From contig NZ_QIBY01000021.1 in assembly GCF_003725335.1 (NCBI RefSeq), positions 1 to 36,590 on the forward strand: a stretch of DNA of 36,590 bases, written 5' to 3'. Made by a program: the position numbers and the translations under genes. Within the stretch, counting starts at the first letter, position 1; the number at the start of each line of letters is the position of its first letter. Source of the DNA: Parvibacter caecicola (GTDB lineage Bacteria; Actinomycetota; Coriobacteriia; Coriobacteriales; Eggerthellaceae). The notes beneath the pieces are model-generated. The model did no database searches. It had not been told where the DNA came from and saw only the letters and a program-made list of their open reading frames with translations. Of this stretch, positions 15,874-24,269 are shown piece by piece.

Positions 15874-16366
15874 CTTCCCATGCCTCCTTCAACTGCTGTT
15901 TCAACATCTTCCTTGCACGAACAAGGCGCGTGCGTACCGTGGGCTCCTTCACGCCCAGCACCGATGCGATTTCGGCGGTGCTCATGTCCTCAAAGTAGAA
16001 CAGGTGCACCACGGTGCGGCATTTCTCCGGCAGCTGCCCCAACGCTTGGTAAAGGTTCTCGTGACGCGGGTTCTCGAAAGCAGGCTCGGTGAAGACGCCG
16101 GCTTCTTGCTCCTGCACGTCGCGCAGCTCCACGCGCCGCAGCCAACTGCTGCGCCACAGGCTTTTGCATTGGTTCACCGTCACCCGGATAAGCCAGTATT
16201 TCAGCTGGTCGCCATCCAGGTTTTCCGGCGCCTTGGTATACAGCTTGAGAAAAACTGTTTGGGTTACGTCCTCGGCGTCGGCGTGGGAGTGCGTTTGCGC
16301 GAGGGCGATGCGGTACACCATGTCGCCGAACCCGTCTACCGCCGCCCTGTACTGCCGATTGTCCAA
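15818..16366 (-). CDS. ECF-family RNA polymerase sigma factor
   Basis: 182 residues. The start is TTG 16366, decided by AAGGAG 4 bases upstream. Region 2 is visible as D-M-V-Y-R-I-A...D-A-E-D-V-T-Q-T-V-F-L-K-L-Y (about 15-45) and W-L-I-R-V-T-V-N-Q-C. Region 4 is L-P-E-K-C-R-T-V-V-H-L-F-Y-F-E-D-M-S (about 112-130) followed by the helix-turn-helix E-I-A-S-V-L-G-V-K-E-P-T-V-R-T-R-L. Length and the lack of regions 1 and 3 fit an ECF factor. It presumably directs RNA polymerase to envelope-stress promoters and is held by the overlapping downstream membrane protein. The rare TTG start may keep its level low. Confidence 0.92.
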   Translation of the reverse strand: MDNRQYRAAVDGFGDMVYRIALAQTHSHADAEDVTQTVFLKLYTKAPENLDGDQLKYWLIRVTVNQCKSLWRSSWLRRVELRDVQEQEAGVFTEPAFENPRHENLYQALGQLPEKCRTVVHLFYFEDMSTAEIASVLGVKEPTVRTRLVRARKMLKQQLKEAWEDEQSQPIQSHDGRRPCSC

Positions 16367-16633
16367 AACGCTCCTTGTTCGTTCACATACGCAGGCCTCC
16401 GCCGGGTGCTAGCTTCCCGGCCTTGACCCTGAAAGGCCCTTCAAGCTTAAAACGCAACGCAACCGGAAATGTGCGCATTTCGCTGAAAGTTTTTTCGGAA
16501 GCGGCAATTCCAACCAAAATGAACGGGCGGCTTGCGTTTGGCGGGCCCCCATGGCTGGCTGTGGTAGCATTTTCGGCTAGACACTGCGAAACTGCGCCCG
16601 CCGTTTTGGCCCAGGGCGTCCGAAAGGAACATC

Positions 16634-19414
16634 ATGATCGAGGCGCTGAACATCCACGTGAAGGGAATCGTGCAGGGGGTGGGCTTTCGCCCCTTTGTGT
16701 ACCGAGCTGCCAAGAAGCACCTGGTGAACGGGTGGGTGCTGAACGCCATCGACGGGGTGCACGTTCATGCGGAGGCAGAAAGCAACCTGTTGGACGCCTT
16801 CGTGATTGCCCTTTCGGAAGAGGCGCCAGCAGCAGCTGCGGTGAAGGAAATCGACCTGGCCGAAGTGCCGGTGGAAGGCTTCACCGAGTTTGAGATTCGC
16901 TTCTCTGATGACGAAGGCGTCGCAGCCACCACGCTCGTGTCCCCCGACCTGGCCACCTGCGACGACTGCCGCCGCGAGCTGCTCGACCCCGAAAACCGCC
17001 GCTTCCGCTACCCCTTCATCAACTGCACCAACTGCGGCCCCCGCTTCACCATCATCGAGCAGCTGCCCTACGACCGCGGCAACACCTCAATGGGGCAGTT
17101 CCAGATGGACGCCCCCTGCGCCCACGAGTACGCCGACCCCGCCGACCGCCGCTTTCATGCCCAACCAGACGCCTGCTTCACCTGCGGGCCGCACCTGAAC
17201 ATGGCGTGGAAGGCCGACGGCAAAGCAGCTGCCGTGCTGGAACCGCTGCTGCAGCTGGCGGAAAACGATGCGGCGGCGGGCGATGGGGCAGCCGTGGCGC
17301 GCAATGAGGCCCCGGAGGCTTCCCCCAGCGCGGCACGAGCCCTGAACCTATGGCAGCAGGAGAGCGACCCCCTGGTGCGAGCGGGCCGCACGGCCCAGGC
17401 CGGCGAGGCCGAAGCGGCCGGGCTGCACCTGGTGTGGGGCAACAGCCGCGCCACCAGCGACGCCATCCTGGCCTACGCGGTGGATCTGCTGACGCAAGGG
17501 CGCATCCTGGCCGTCAAAGGGCTGGGGGGCTACCACCTGGTGTGCGACGGCAACAATCCGCAGGCCCTGGCCACGCTGCGGAAACGGAAGCGGCGTGACG
17601 GCAAAGCCTTCGCCGTGATGATGGAGTCGGCCGATGAGGCGCGGCGCCTGTGCCGCGTGTCCGAAATCGAGCAAGAACAATTGATGGATCCAGCACACCC
17701 CATCGTGCTGCTGCGAAAAAAGCCGAATGCCACCTTCGCCGAAGGACTGGCCGACCACCTGTCCGAGTTGGGAGTGATGCTGCCCTACACCCCCGTGCAG
17801 CTGCTGCTGATGCACGACTTCGCCGCAGCCGCGCGGGCCGGCGCCGGGCGCACGAAGGCATACGGGGAAACCGCCGGCAACCCGCCGCTTTTGGTGATGA
17901 CCTCGGGCAACCTGCACGACGAGCCCATTTGCATAAGCGATGGCGAAGCGTGGCGGCAGCTGGCCGACGTGGCCGACGCCTTCGTGGGCAACGACCGCCC
18001 CATTCTCACCCGTTTCGACGACTCGGTGCTGCGGGTGCTCACCCTGGGCGAGGCCGGCGAAGCGGTGCAAATGATTCGCCGCGCCCGCGGATTTGCCCCG
18101 CGCCCTCTGACGCTGGCGGAAGCAGTGGTGGCCAACGGGCCCGAAGAGCGCCTTCCGGAGGAGAACGCCGATAGCGGCGAGCCCGGCGGCGCCACGCCCG
18201 GCGGCGCAGGCGCCCCCTCCCCCGGCGGCGGCGATTCGCAGCTTGGCCCCATCTTCGCCACCGGGCCGGAGCAGAAAAACACCTTCACTTTCCTGCGCGG
18301 GGCCGAAGCCTTCGTGTCGCAGCACATCGGCGACATGGAGAACGCCGAAACCTATGACAGCTGGCTGGCGGCGAAAGACCGCTTCGCCCGCTTGTTCCAA
18401 CTGCAGCCGCAGCTGATTGCCTGCGACGCGCACCCGGAGTACCTCTCCTCGAAATGGGCCCACGAGCAGGCACTGCCGGTAGTGGAAGTGCAGCACCACC
18501 ATGCCCACGTGGTGGCGGCCATGGCCGAAGCGGGGCTGGCGGAAGCGGTGTGCGGCATCGCCTTCGACGGCACTGGCTTTGGGGTCGATGGCGCCATCTG
18601 GGGCGGCGAGGTGCTGTTGGCCAACCTGAGCGATTTTGAGCGCTTCGCCAACTTCGCCTACGTGCCCATGCCCGGCGGGGCGGCGGCGGTAAAGCATCCG
18701 CTGCGCATGGCCTACGGGGTGCTTTGGGCCTTTGACCTGTTGGAACACCCGGCAGCCGCCCGCGTGCTGGATGCCCTGGAAGAGCAGGCGCGCATTTGCG
18801 ACCAGATGATCGAGGCCGGTTTCAACACCCCTATGACGTCCTCGGCGGGGCGCCTGTTCGATGCCGCCAGCGCCATTTTGGGCGTGTGCCCGAAGCCGTC
18901 CTACGAAAGCCAGGGAGCCATCGAGCTGGAGGCGGCCATGGAGCTGGCGGGCGAAGACTTGCCCGATGCGCTTGCCCGCGATTACGCCCAAGGGGAAACG
19001 GGCCGCGAGGACGACCTGCTGGCGAAAGAGCGCTACGCCATCACCGTCGAGAAGAACGCCGCCACCGCCACCTCTACCGCACAGGACACCTCGGTGCTGC
19101 TGCTGGATGCGGCCGGCACTTTCAAGGCGCTGCTGGATGATTTGGAAGCGGGCGTGCCGGTTCCGATTATCAGCCGCCGCTTCCACGACGCCTTCGCCGG
19201 CGCCGTGCTCACCACGGCAGGGCTGGTGCAGGCGCTGTACGGCATCAGCAAAGTGGTGCTCACCGGCGGCGTGTTCATGAACCGCTACCTGGTGGAACAA
19301 TGCGCCGTTCAGCTGCAAGAAGCCGGCTTCACTGTGGTGCTGAACCAGGAGCTGCCCCCCAACGACGGCTGCATCTCACTAGGCCAAGCCATCATCGCCG
19401 CCCACCGCGCTTAA
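16634..19414 (+). CDS. hypF: Carbamoyltransferase HypF, with extra low-complexity linkers
   Basis: 926 residues, well above the usual ~750. Domains in order: acylphosphatase (I-V-Q-G-V-G-F-R-P-F-V-Y-R, about 11-23), two zinc-finger units (C-D-D-C and C-T-N-C-G-P-R-F about 112-140, then C-A-H-E-Y and C-F-T-C-G-P-H about 160-190), a YrdC-type domain (K-G-L-G-G-Y-H-L-V-C-D about 295), and a Kae1-like domain (H-H-H-A-H-V-V about 621, G-T-G-F-G-V-D-G, V-L-T-G-G-V-F-M-N). HypF makes the thiocarboxamide on HypE that becomes the cyanide ligands of [NiFe]-hydrogenase. The extra length is an Ala-rich insert of about 65 residues after the zinc fingers and a Gly/Pro-rich insert near 500-540. RBS AAAGGAA precedes ATG 16634. 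Confidence 0.95.
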   Translation: MIEALNIHVKGIVQGVGFRPFVYRAAKKHLVNGWVLNAIDGVHVHAEAESNLLDAFVIALSEEAPAAAAVKEIDLAEVPVEGFTEFEIRFSDDEGVAATTLVSPDLATCDDCRRELLDPENRRFRYPFINCTNCGPRFTIIEQLPYDRGNTSMGQFQMDAPCAHEYADPADRRFHAQPDACFTCGPHLNMAWKADGKAAAVLEPLLQLAENDAAAGDGAAVARNEAPEASPSAARALNLWQQESDPLVRAGRTAQAGEAEAAGLHLVWGNSRATSDAILAYAVDLLTQGRILAVKGLGGYHLVCDGNNPQALATLRKRKRRDGKAFAVMMESADEARRLCRVSEIEQEQLMDPAHPIVLLRKKPNATFAEGLADHLSELGVMLPYTPVQLLLMHDFAAAARAGAGRTKAYGETAGNPPLLVMTSGNLHDEPICISDGEAWRQLADVADAFVGNDRPILTRFDDSVLRVLTLGEAGEAVQMIRRARGFAPRPLTLAEAVVANGPEERLPEENADSGEPGGATPGGAGAPSPGGGDSQLGPIFATGPEQKNTFTFLRGAEAFVSQHIGDMENAETYDSWLAAKDRFARLFQLQPQLIACDAHPEYLSSKWAHEQALPVVEVQHHHAHVVAAMAEAGLAEAVCGIAFDGTGFGVDGAIWGGEVLLANLSDFERFANFAYVPMPGGAAAVKHPLRMAYGVLWAFDLLEHPAAARVLDALEEQARICDQMIEAGFNTPMTSSAGRLFDAASAILGVCPKPSYESQGAIELEAAMELAGEDLPDALARDYAQGETGREDDLLAKERYAITVEKNAATATSTAQDTSVLLLDAAGTFKALLDDLEAGVPVPIISRRFHDAFAGAVLTTAGLVQALYGISKVVLTGGVFMNRYLVEQCAVQLQEAGFTVVLNQELPPNDGCISLGQAIIAAHRA

Positions 19415-19451
19415 AAGTGCTGACAAGAGGACAGGCGCCATCACAGGTCGA

Positions 19452-19541
19452 ATTCGTAGGGCAGAGATTCTATCTCTGCCTAAACGGACGGCCCGTACGG
19501 GGCTGCGGCATCAGGCCGAGATAGAATCTCGGCCCTACGAA
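19452..19541. repeat. 90-bp double-hairpin repeat, copy A
   Basis: Outer inverted ends TTCGTAGGGC (19453-19462) and GCCCTACGAA (19532-19541) enclose two further hairpins: GCAGAG...CTCTGC (19461-19479) and GGCCGAGAT...ATCTCGGCC type (19514-19534). A homologous copy of equal length lies at 36304-36393 and a solo right arm at 19772-19799. No protein is encoded. It lies just after hypF. Confidence 0.8.
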
Positions 19542-19590
19542 GACGGGGCAAAAACCGGGGCCCTCGCCACGCGCATGAGACATTGGGGTT

Positions 19591-19626
19591 GTCCCTTCGT
19601 CTCATGCGGTCCCTTCGTCTCATGCG
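19591..19626. repeat. Exact 18-bp tandem duplication
   Basis: GTCCCTTCGTCTCATGCG occurs twice head to tail (19591-19608 and 19609-19626). The sequence GCGCATGAGAC at 19571-19581 is its inverted partner, so either copy can form a hairpin with it. It is part of a 417-base gene-free stretch (19415-19831). Confidence 0.8.
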
Positions 19627-19640
19627 ATGCAGCCGTGCGA

Positions 19641-19752
19641 GGGAAGGGCGGGGGCGGTCCAACAAAGCGAGTTCCGCACGACGGAAAAGCGCCAGTGGCG
19701 CTTTTCCCAAAGCAGGACTGTCTGAGCGACTTGGGCTGCCCCCGCCCTTCCC
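19641..19752. repeat. Nested palindrome of about 112 bp
   Basis: A perfect 15-bp outer stem (GGGAAGGGCGGGGGC 19641-19655 with 19738-19752) surrounds a perfect inner hairpin (GGAAAAGCGCC 19683-19693 with 19697-19707, loop AGT). No coding potential is seen. It looks like another small palindromic element. Confidence 0.75.
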
Positions 19753-19771
19753 CCTGCTCCAGAAACGCGAA

Positions 19772-19799
19772 GGCCGAGATAAAATCTCGGCCCTACGAA
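19772..19799. repeat. Solo right arm of the 90-bp repeat
   Basis: GGCCGAGATAAAATCTCGGC and the following CCTACGAA match the right end of copies A and B with one base change in the loop. The 9-bp stem is intact. It lies between the nested palindrome and the glucose-6-phosphate isomerase gene. Confidence 0.75.
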
Positions 19800-19806
19800 T
19801 TTGTGT

Positions 19807-19876
19807 GAAGAACTGGCACCTGCGCTCAGGGCTACTCCGATTGGCCCTCAGGCCAATCGGCGCTTTCCAGTTCTTC
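19807..19876. repeat. Palindrome spanning the 3' end of the isomerase gene
   Basis: An outer perfect 10-bp pair (GAAGAACTGG 19807-19816 with 19867-19876) and an inner perfect 10-bp stem (CCGATTGGCC 19837-19846 with 19851-19860, loop CTCA) straddle the stop codon at 19832. The inner stem encodes the last residues D-W-P-E-G-Q-S. It may be a transcription end structure or the scar of a repeat that inserted into the gene end. Confidence 0.6.
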
Positions 19877-21598
19877 GCCGATGGTGCGCTCTATCATCAC
19901 CTCGGCCAGGGTATCCTTCACCACCTCCGCCAGGCAGCGCAGCGTTACGCCGGAGTTGTCGGGCAGGTGCAGGTGCACGGCACGCCGGCCTCGGTCGGCC
20001 AGCGTAATGAGGTCGCCAGAAGCCTGGGCCCGGGCCAGCGCTCCCAAGCTGGGGGCCACCGACGGCAGCGGCACGTCCTTCAGCTCGTCGGCCGACAGTA
20101 CCAAAAACACACCCTCGTTGCTGCCGCCCTTTTGCAGCTGCCCGGTGGAGTGCAAGTAGCGCGGCCCCACTTCTAGACTGCTCACCACGCTGAACGCCTC
20201 GGCCACATCGTGGCGAATGGCCTCCAGCGCCTCGCGACGCCCCTCGCCGCAATAGGGCAAAAACGCGTTCAGGGCAAAGTAGTCGCCCGGCTGAATGGAG
20301 CCGAACAGCGCCTTCAGCACGCCGCGCAAGTCGTCATAGCCCTTGAACTGCGGCGATACGTTGGCCTCCACCTGGCCCATCAGAATCTCGTCAGTGAAGT
20401 TTTCCACGAAATCCGGCTGCGGCTGCCCTTCGCGCAGAATGTTCAGCACCTCGGCTTTGGCGGCCGCCACGTCGGGCTGGTCGAAGGGGCACACCTGCAT
20501 CAGGTAGCCGCACATGGCGATGGCATACTCCCACATTACAAAATGTTCGGCCAGCTCAAGTGCCGATTCCACCTTGTAGCTCTGACGCGGGATGGCCGGA
20601 TCGATATAAGCCAGGCTCATCTCGAAGTTCTTGGATTCGTCCCATAGGTCGGCCCGTGTTTGGTACATAATCACCGAGCGGTCCTGCGGATCATCGGCCA
20701 AAAGCAGCGAGTCCACCTCAATGTTGGGCAGGATGCCCTTGCCGTTCTTCCCCAAGCTTTCCGCCACCAGCTGCTCAATCCACAGGCCCAGCACGCGGCC
20801 CCGTTTCGGGGTGAGGAACGAGAACTTGTCGCGCCCCTTCTGGTAGTTGTCGAACAGGAAGGCTGCCAGGTTCACGGCCGGATTGTCGATGGCGTCTTCG
20901 CTGCACAGGCGCTCGGCCGTAGCGGCGTGCTGCATCAGCTCTTCCAAGTTGATGCCCACCAGCGCGGCCGGCAGCAGGCCAAACACCGAGAGCGCCGAGA
21001 AGCGGCCCCCCACCGACGGTTCGCCGGGCAGCACCTTCAGCCAGCCTTCCTCGTGGGCCTGGCGCTCCAAATCGGAACCGGGGTCGGTGATGGCCACCAG
21101 GTGCCGGGGCGTTTCTTCCTTCCCCAGAGCCTCCTCGAAGGTAGGCCGCAGGGCCGCCAGCGCCATGCGCGGCTCGATGGTGCCGCCGCTTTTGGACGAG
21201 ATGATCACCAGCGTGGTGGCGGGATTGCAGGTGGCGACAACCTCCCGCAGCCGCACCGGCGAATCGGAGTCAAGGGTTTTGAACGTAACGCGGTTGCGGT
21301 CGGGCTTGTTGTATTTGGTAATGGTCATGGGGGCCTGGGTAGAGCCGCCCTGGCCGATCAGCACCACGGTGTTGATGCCGCTGTCCACCACCTCGTCGGC
21401 GAAGGCCTGAACCTCCTGCACTGGCAGCGGCGGGTTAGTTCCCAGGTCAACCCAGCCCATGAAGTTCTCGGCGCAGCTTTGGGCTTCGCTGGAAAAGTCG
21501 TACAGGGAAGCGTCTTTCTGATGAATGCGGCTGGCAACGCGGTCCCGCACCAAAATTTTGGCCGAGGGATACAGCTTTTCCATGTCTCCGTTGATCAT
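19832..21598 (-). CDS. pgi: Glucose-6-phosphate isomerase
   Basis: 588 residues from ATG 21598, which has GAGGAG upstream; the ATG-like start at 21634 has none. Phosphosugar isomerase motifs are visible: V-V-L-I-G-Q-G-G-S-T-Q-A (about 80-90), V-I-I-S-S-K-S-G-G-T-I-E-P (about 132), S-V-G-G-R-F-S-A-L-S near 198-207, and Q-L-V-A-E-S-L-G-K near 280. The sequence is closer to the isomerase half of transaldolase-isomerase fusions than to the E. coli enzyme, and no transaldolase domain is present. It interconverts glucose-6-P and fructose-6-P in the cytoplasm, for glycolysis or, in an asaccharolytic host, gluconeogenesis. The last codons lie inside a palindrome. Confidence 0.88.
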   Translation of the reverse strand: MINGDMEKLYPSAKILVRDRVASRIHQKDASLYDFSSEAQSCAENFMGWVDLGTNPPLPVQEVQAFADEVVDSGINTVVLIGQGGSTQAPMTITKYNKPDRNRVTFKTLDSDSPVRLREVVATCNPATTLVIISSKSGGTIEPRMALAALRPTFEEALGKEETPRHLVAITDPGSDLERQAHEEGWLKVLPGEPSVGGRFSALSVFGLLPAALVGINLEELMQHAATAERLCSEDAIDNPAVNLAAFLFDNYQKGRDKFSFLTPKRGRVLGLWIEQLVAESLGKNGKGILPNIEVDSLLLADDPQDRSVIMYQTRADLWDESKNFEMSLAYIDPAIPRQSYKVESALELAEHFVMWEYAIAMCGYLMQVCPFDQPDVAAAKAEVLNILREGQPQPDFVENFTDEILMGQVEANVSPQFKGYDDLRGVLKALFGSIQPGDYFALNAFLPYCGEGRREALEAIRHDVAEAFSVVSSLEVGPRYLHSTGQLQKGGSNEGVFLVLSADELKDVPLPSVAPSLGALARAQASGDLITLADRGRRAVHLHLPDNSGVTLRCLAEVVKDTLAEVMIERTIGEELESADWPEGQSE

Positions 21599-21623
21599 CT
21601 GGTGTTCTCCTCTTATACGAAAG

Positions 21624-21646
21624 AGGGGCTGCACGCCGCAGCCCCT
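21624..21646 (-). terminator. Terminator between the LytTR gene and pgi
   Basis: A perfect 9-bp stem (AGGGGCTGC 21624-21632 with 21638-21646) with a 5-base loop is followed on the minus strand by CTTTCG. It ends the LytTR transcript about 50 bases after its stop and lies just upstream of the pgi ribosome site. Confidence 0.6.
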
Positions 21647-21697
21647 AGTTGCCTTTCGGCTTTAAGGCCCTGGTGAGAGCCTTCCCCTGCGCCCGGC

Positions 21698-22411
21698 CTA
21701 CAGGCCCAACGCCTTTTTCAACGTGGATACGCGGCGGCGGGAAACCGGGATTTTCTCCTCGACCCCTTGCAGCGACAGCAGCAGCGTGCCGCCGGCAACG
21801 GACTCGATTTCCTCCACCATGGACAGGTTTACCAGGTAGCCGCGGTGCACGCGGAAGAACCCGTGGCCGTCCAGCCGCTTCTCCAGCTGGGCCAAGCTGA
21901 CCGTGGAGAAGTAGCGATCGACATCGGTTTGCAGGTAGGCGTAATCATCGCGCGCCATCACGAAGCGAATCTTGTCGATGGCGATGAGGATCTTCTTGCC
22001 GCCCTTCTCCACCGGAATGCGCTCGGACTTCTGGGCCTGCACATGCAGCGCCACCTGCTCGCGCACGCGGGCGATGGTCTGGGCCAGGCGGTCGGTTTCC
22101 ACCGGCTTCAGCAGATAATCCACGGCGCTCACCTTGAAGGCGTCCAGCGCATGCTCGCTGTACGCGGTCACGAACACCACAGCGGGCGGGAACTTCAAGT
22201 GGCGCATCGCATCGGCCAGCTGCAGGCCGGTGGCCTCGGGCATGTTGATGTCCAGGAACATGACATCGCAGGGATATTCCTTCAGCTTCTCGATGGCCTC
22301 ACGGACACTGGCCGCCTCGGCAACCACTTCGACTCCGCCAACCTCGTCAAGCAAGAACCGCAGTTCAGACCGAGCAGGCGCTTCATCGTCAACGATGATG
22401 GCTTTAAGCAC
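21698..22411 (-). CDS. LytTR-family response regulator (orphan)
   Basis: 237 residues from GTG 22411 with GGGAGG upstream. The receiver domain (about 1-120) has the acidic pair D-D-E near 8-10, the phospho-acceptor in D-V-M-F-L-D-I-N-M-P (Asp54), and the conserved K in Y-L-L-K-P. The C-terminal LytTR DNA-binding domain (about 135-237) shows I-R-F-V-M-A-R-D-D-Y-A-Y-L, F-R-V-H-R-G-Y-L-V-N-L and V-S-R-R-R-V-S-T-L-K. Such regulators usually work with a 5TM/LytS-type sensor kinase and control wall, peptide-signal or carbon responses. No kinase gene is adjacent, so the partner must be elsewhere. Confidence 0.92.
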   Translation of the reverse strand: MLKAIIVDDEAPARSELRFLLDEVGGVEVVAEAASVREAIEKLKEYPCDVMFLDINMPEATGLQLADAMRHLKFPPAVVFVTAYSEHALDAFKVSAVDYLLKPVETDRLAQTIARVREQVALHVQAQKSERIPVEKGGKKILIAIDKIRFVMARDDYAYLQTDVDRYFSTVSLAQLEKRLDGHGFFRVHRGYLVNLSMVEEIESVAGGTLLLSLQGVEEKIPVSRRRVSTLKKALGL

Positions 22412-22452
22412 AACAACCTCCCAAAATGCGCGTGGAACGTGAAATTCTATAT

Positions 22453-22480
22453 ATTATATAGCAGGATAACCGCTTGGCAA
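22453..22480 (-). promoter_or_regulatory. Promoter of the LytTR gene within an AT palindrome
   Basis: On the minus strand TTGCCA (plus 22475-22480) and TATAAT (plus 22453-22458) are 16 bases apart. The -10 sits in a 15-base palindrome CTATATATTATATAG (22447-22461). The leader to GTG 22411 is about 35 bases. Confidence 0.65.
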
Positions 22481-22557
22481 AAGTGGCCGCCGATAACCTT
22501 GTTTTTCCATAATTGCAGGTAAAGAGGGGAAACAGGCGGGCCGATGCCCCAAACGCG

Positions 22558-22593
22558 CCGGCGCCGCGCACCCCTCGGGGCCCGCGGCGCCGG
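22558..22593 (-). terminator. GC-rich hairpin after the dipeptidase gene
   Basis: A perfect 11-bp stem (CCGGCGCCGCG 22558-22568 with 22583-22593) with a 14-base loop lies about 40 bases past the stop at 22632. It is followed on the minus strand by CGCGTTTGG, without a true T-run. Confidence 0.5.
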
Positions 22594-22631
22594 TTGCGGT
22601 TTGCGAAAAGGGCCAGTGGGCGCAGCGCCCG

Positions 22632-24032
22632 TTACAGCTGGCTCTGCTCCAGCTTCAGCAGGGCCGCAGCATAGATTTTGAAGGCCAGTTGCAGCTGCTC
22701 GTTGCTGATGGTTTCATCGGGGCCGTGCATGCCGCCGGCCCATTCCGGATACTCCAGCCACGGCATCTCGGGGCCGAAGCTGGCGCCGGAGGTGAACTCG
22801 CGGGCGTAGGTGCCGCCGCCGATGGTGAAGGGTTCGCGGCTCTCGCCGGTCACCTCGTTGTAGGCCGACAGCAGCGCCTGGATGGGGGCGGTGTCGGGCT
22901 TTACCAAAAACGGCACCATGAGCAGGGTATTCTCGAAGCTGGCGCCCATGGGCTCGGTAATGGCCGTGATGGCCGCGGTGATTTCCTCGGGGGTGGTGGA
23001 AGTGGGCCAGCGGCTGTCCAGCGTTTGGGTGAAGCGGCCGTCCTCCAGCCTGATGGTGCCGCCATTCAGGGTAAGCGGACCGAAGTACTCATCGGCCGTG
23101 GCGATGCCTACGCCGCTGCCGTCGGGGAAGTCCACCACCTTCTGCACGAAGCGCAGGAATTCCTGTTCTTGCGCGTTGCCAATGCCGTTGGCCAGCACGT
23201 AGTCGGCCAGAATGCCGATGGCGCTTTGCCCCAGATCGGGCGTGGAGGCGTGGGCACTTTTGCCCTTGGCGTCGATGCGGGTTTTGCCCTCTTCGTAGGT
23301 GACGGTGATGCCGGGAGCTTCGGGCAGGTTATCCACGATGCGGTTCACCACGCAGAAGGCCTGGCCCGCCACGGCGTTGGTGGCGCTGCCACCTTCGAAC
23401 TGCAGGAATTCGCCGCCCTCGATGGGGGCGCTCACCACCGTGGCGTCGAAGCCGCCCTTCTCGCCGTAGCACACGGGGAACTCGGCGTCGGGGGTGAACA
23501 GGAAAGCGGGGTCGGCATAGCGCTCGCGGTAATAGGGCACGTCGTTCATGCCGGTTTCCTCGTTGGTGCCGAACAGGAAGCGGATGGTGTAGGGCAGCCT
23601 CATCCCTTGGTCGGCCAGCAGCTTCATGGCGTGCAGGGCCACCACGCAGGGGCCCTTGTCGTCCAGCACGCCGCGGCCCACCAGGTAACCGTCTTTCAGG
23701 CTGACATCGAAAGGCTGGAAGTTCCAACCGGGGCCGGCGGGCACCACGTCCATGTGGCCGATGAGGCCGATTTGGGTGTCGGTTTCGCCGGGCAAATCGG
23801 CAAAGCCCATGTAGCCGTCCACGTTGGTGGTTTCAAAGCCCATGCCGGAGGCGATTTTCAGCACCTCGTCCAGCGCCGCGGCGGGCCCGGGCCCAAAAGG
23901 CTTACCCGGCTCGGCGGCGGCGAGGTCTTCCACGCTCTCAATTTCCACCAGGCTGGCGATGTCGTCCACCACCGCAGACCAGTTGTTCTCGATGTAGCGA
24001 TCCGCAGCCTGCATAAGTTCGCTGAATTCCAT
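22632..24032 (-). CDS. M20-family dipeptidase, PepV/Sapep-like
   Basis: 466 residues, normal for PepV. Start ATG 24032 has AAGGAAG upstream. Zinc-peptidase motifs: G-H-M-D-V-V-P (first metal His and Asp, about 92-98), W-N-F-Q-P-F, G-R-G-V-L-D-D-K-G-P (bridging Asp, about 117), N-E-E-T-G-M-N-D (catalytic Glu and metal Glu, about 155), and a C-terminal metal His in G-G-M-H-G-P-D-E (near 446). The lid domain lies between. The enzyme hydrolyses dipeptides with an unblocked N-terminus in the cytoplasm, releasing amino acids for fermentation, which fits the amino-acid theme nearby. Substrate range cannot be read from sequence. Confidence 0.92.
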   Translation of the reverse strand: MEFSELMQAADRYIENNWSAVVDDIASLVEIESVEDLAAAEPGKPFGPGPAAALDEVLKIASGMGFETTNVDGYMGFADLPGETDTQIGLIGHMDVVPAGPGWNFQPFDVSLKDGYLVGRGVLDDKGPCVVALHAMKLLADQGMRLPYTIRFLFGTNEETGMNDVPYYRERYADPAFLFTPDAEFPVCYGEKGGFDATVVSAPIEGGEFLQFEGGSATNAVAGQAFCVVNRIVDNLPEAPGITVTYEEGKTRIDAKGKSAHASTPDLGQSAIGILADYVLANGIGNAQEQEFLRFVQKVVDFPDGSGVGIATADEYFGPLTLNGGTIRLEDGRFTQTLDSRWPTSTTPEEITAAITAITEPMGASFENTLLMVPFLVKPDTAPIQALLSAYNEVTGESREPFTIGGGTYAREFTSGASFGPEMPWLEYPEWAGGMHGPDETISNEQLQLAFKIYAAALLKLEQSQL

Positions 24033-24269
24033 AATCTTCCTTCCTCGACGAAGGGAACAAGGGTAATGGAACCCATTATGGAGCGGCTGGAAAGGAGTCC
24101 CCTTCCCGCCGCTGCAACTGTTTCTACTTTGTAGCCGCCCGCGCGTCCCCGGCGCCGTTTTTGCTCCTCCGCACTCCCTTGCCCCTGAGGCGAGAGCGTA
24201 AGTCGGAATTTCGTTCGGAACATTTTTTCACTTTAGGGGTTTTGGGACTCCACCGCCCCTATTCGCCTT

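Noticed and set aside
17348-19318. 656-codon minus-strand open frame
   Set aside because: Antisense to hypF, which has full domain support; the translation is low-complexity.
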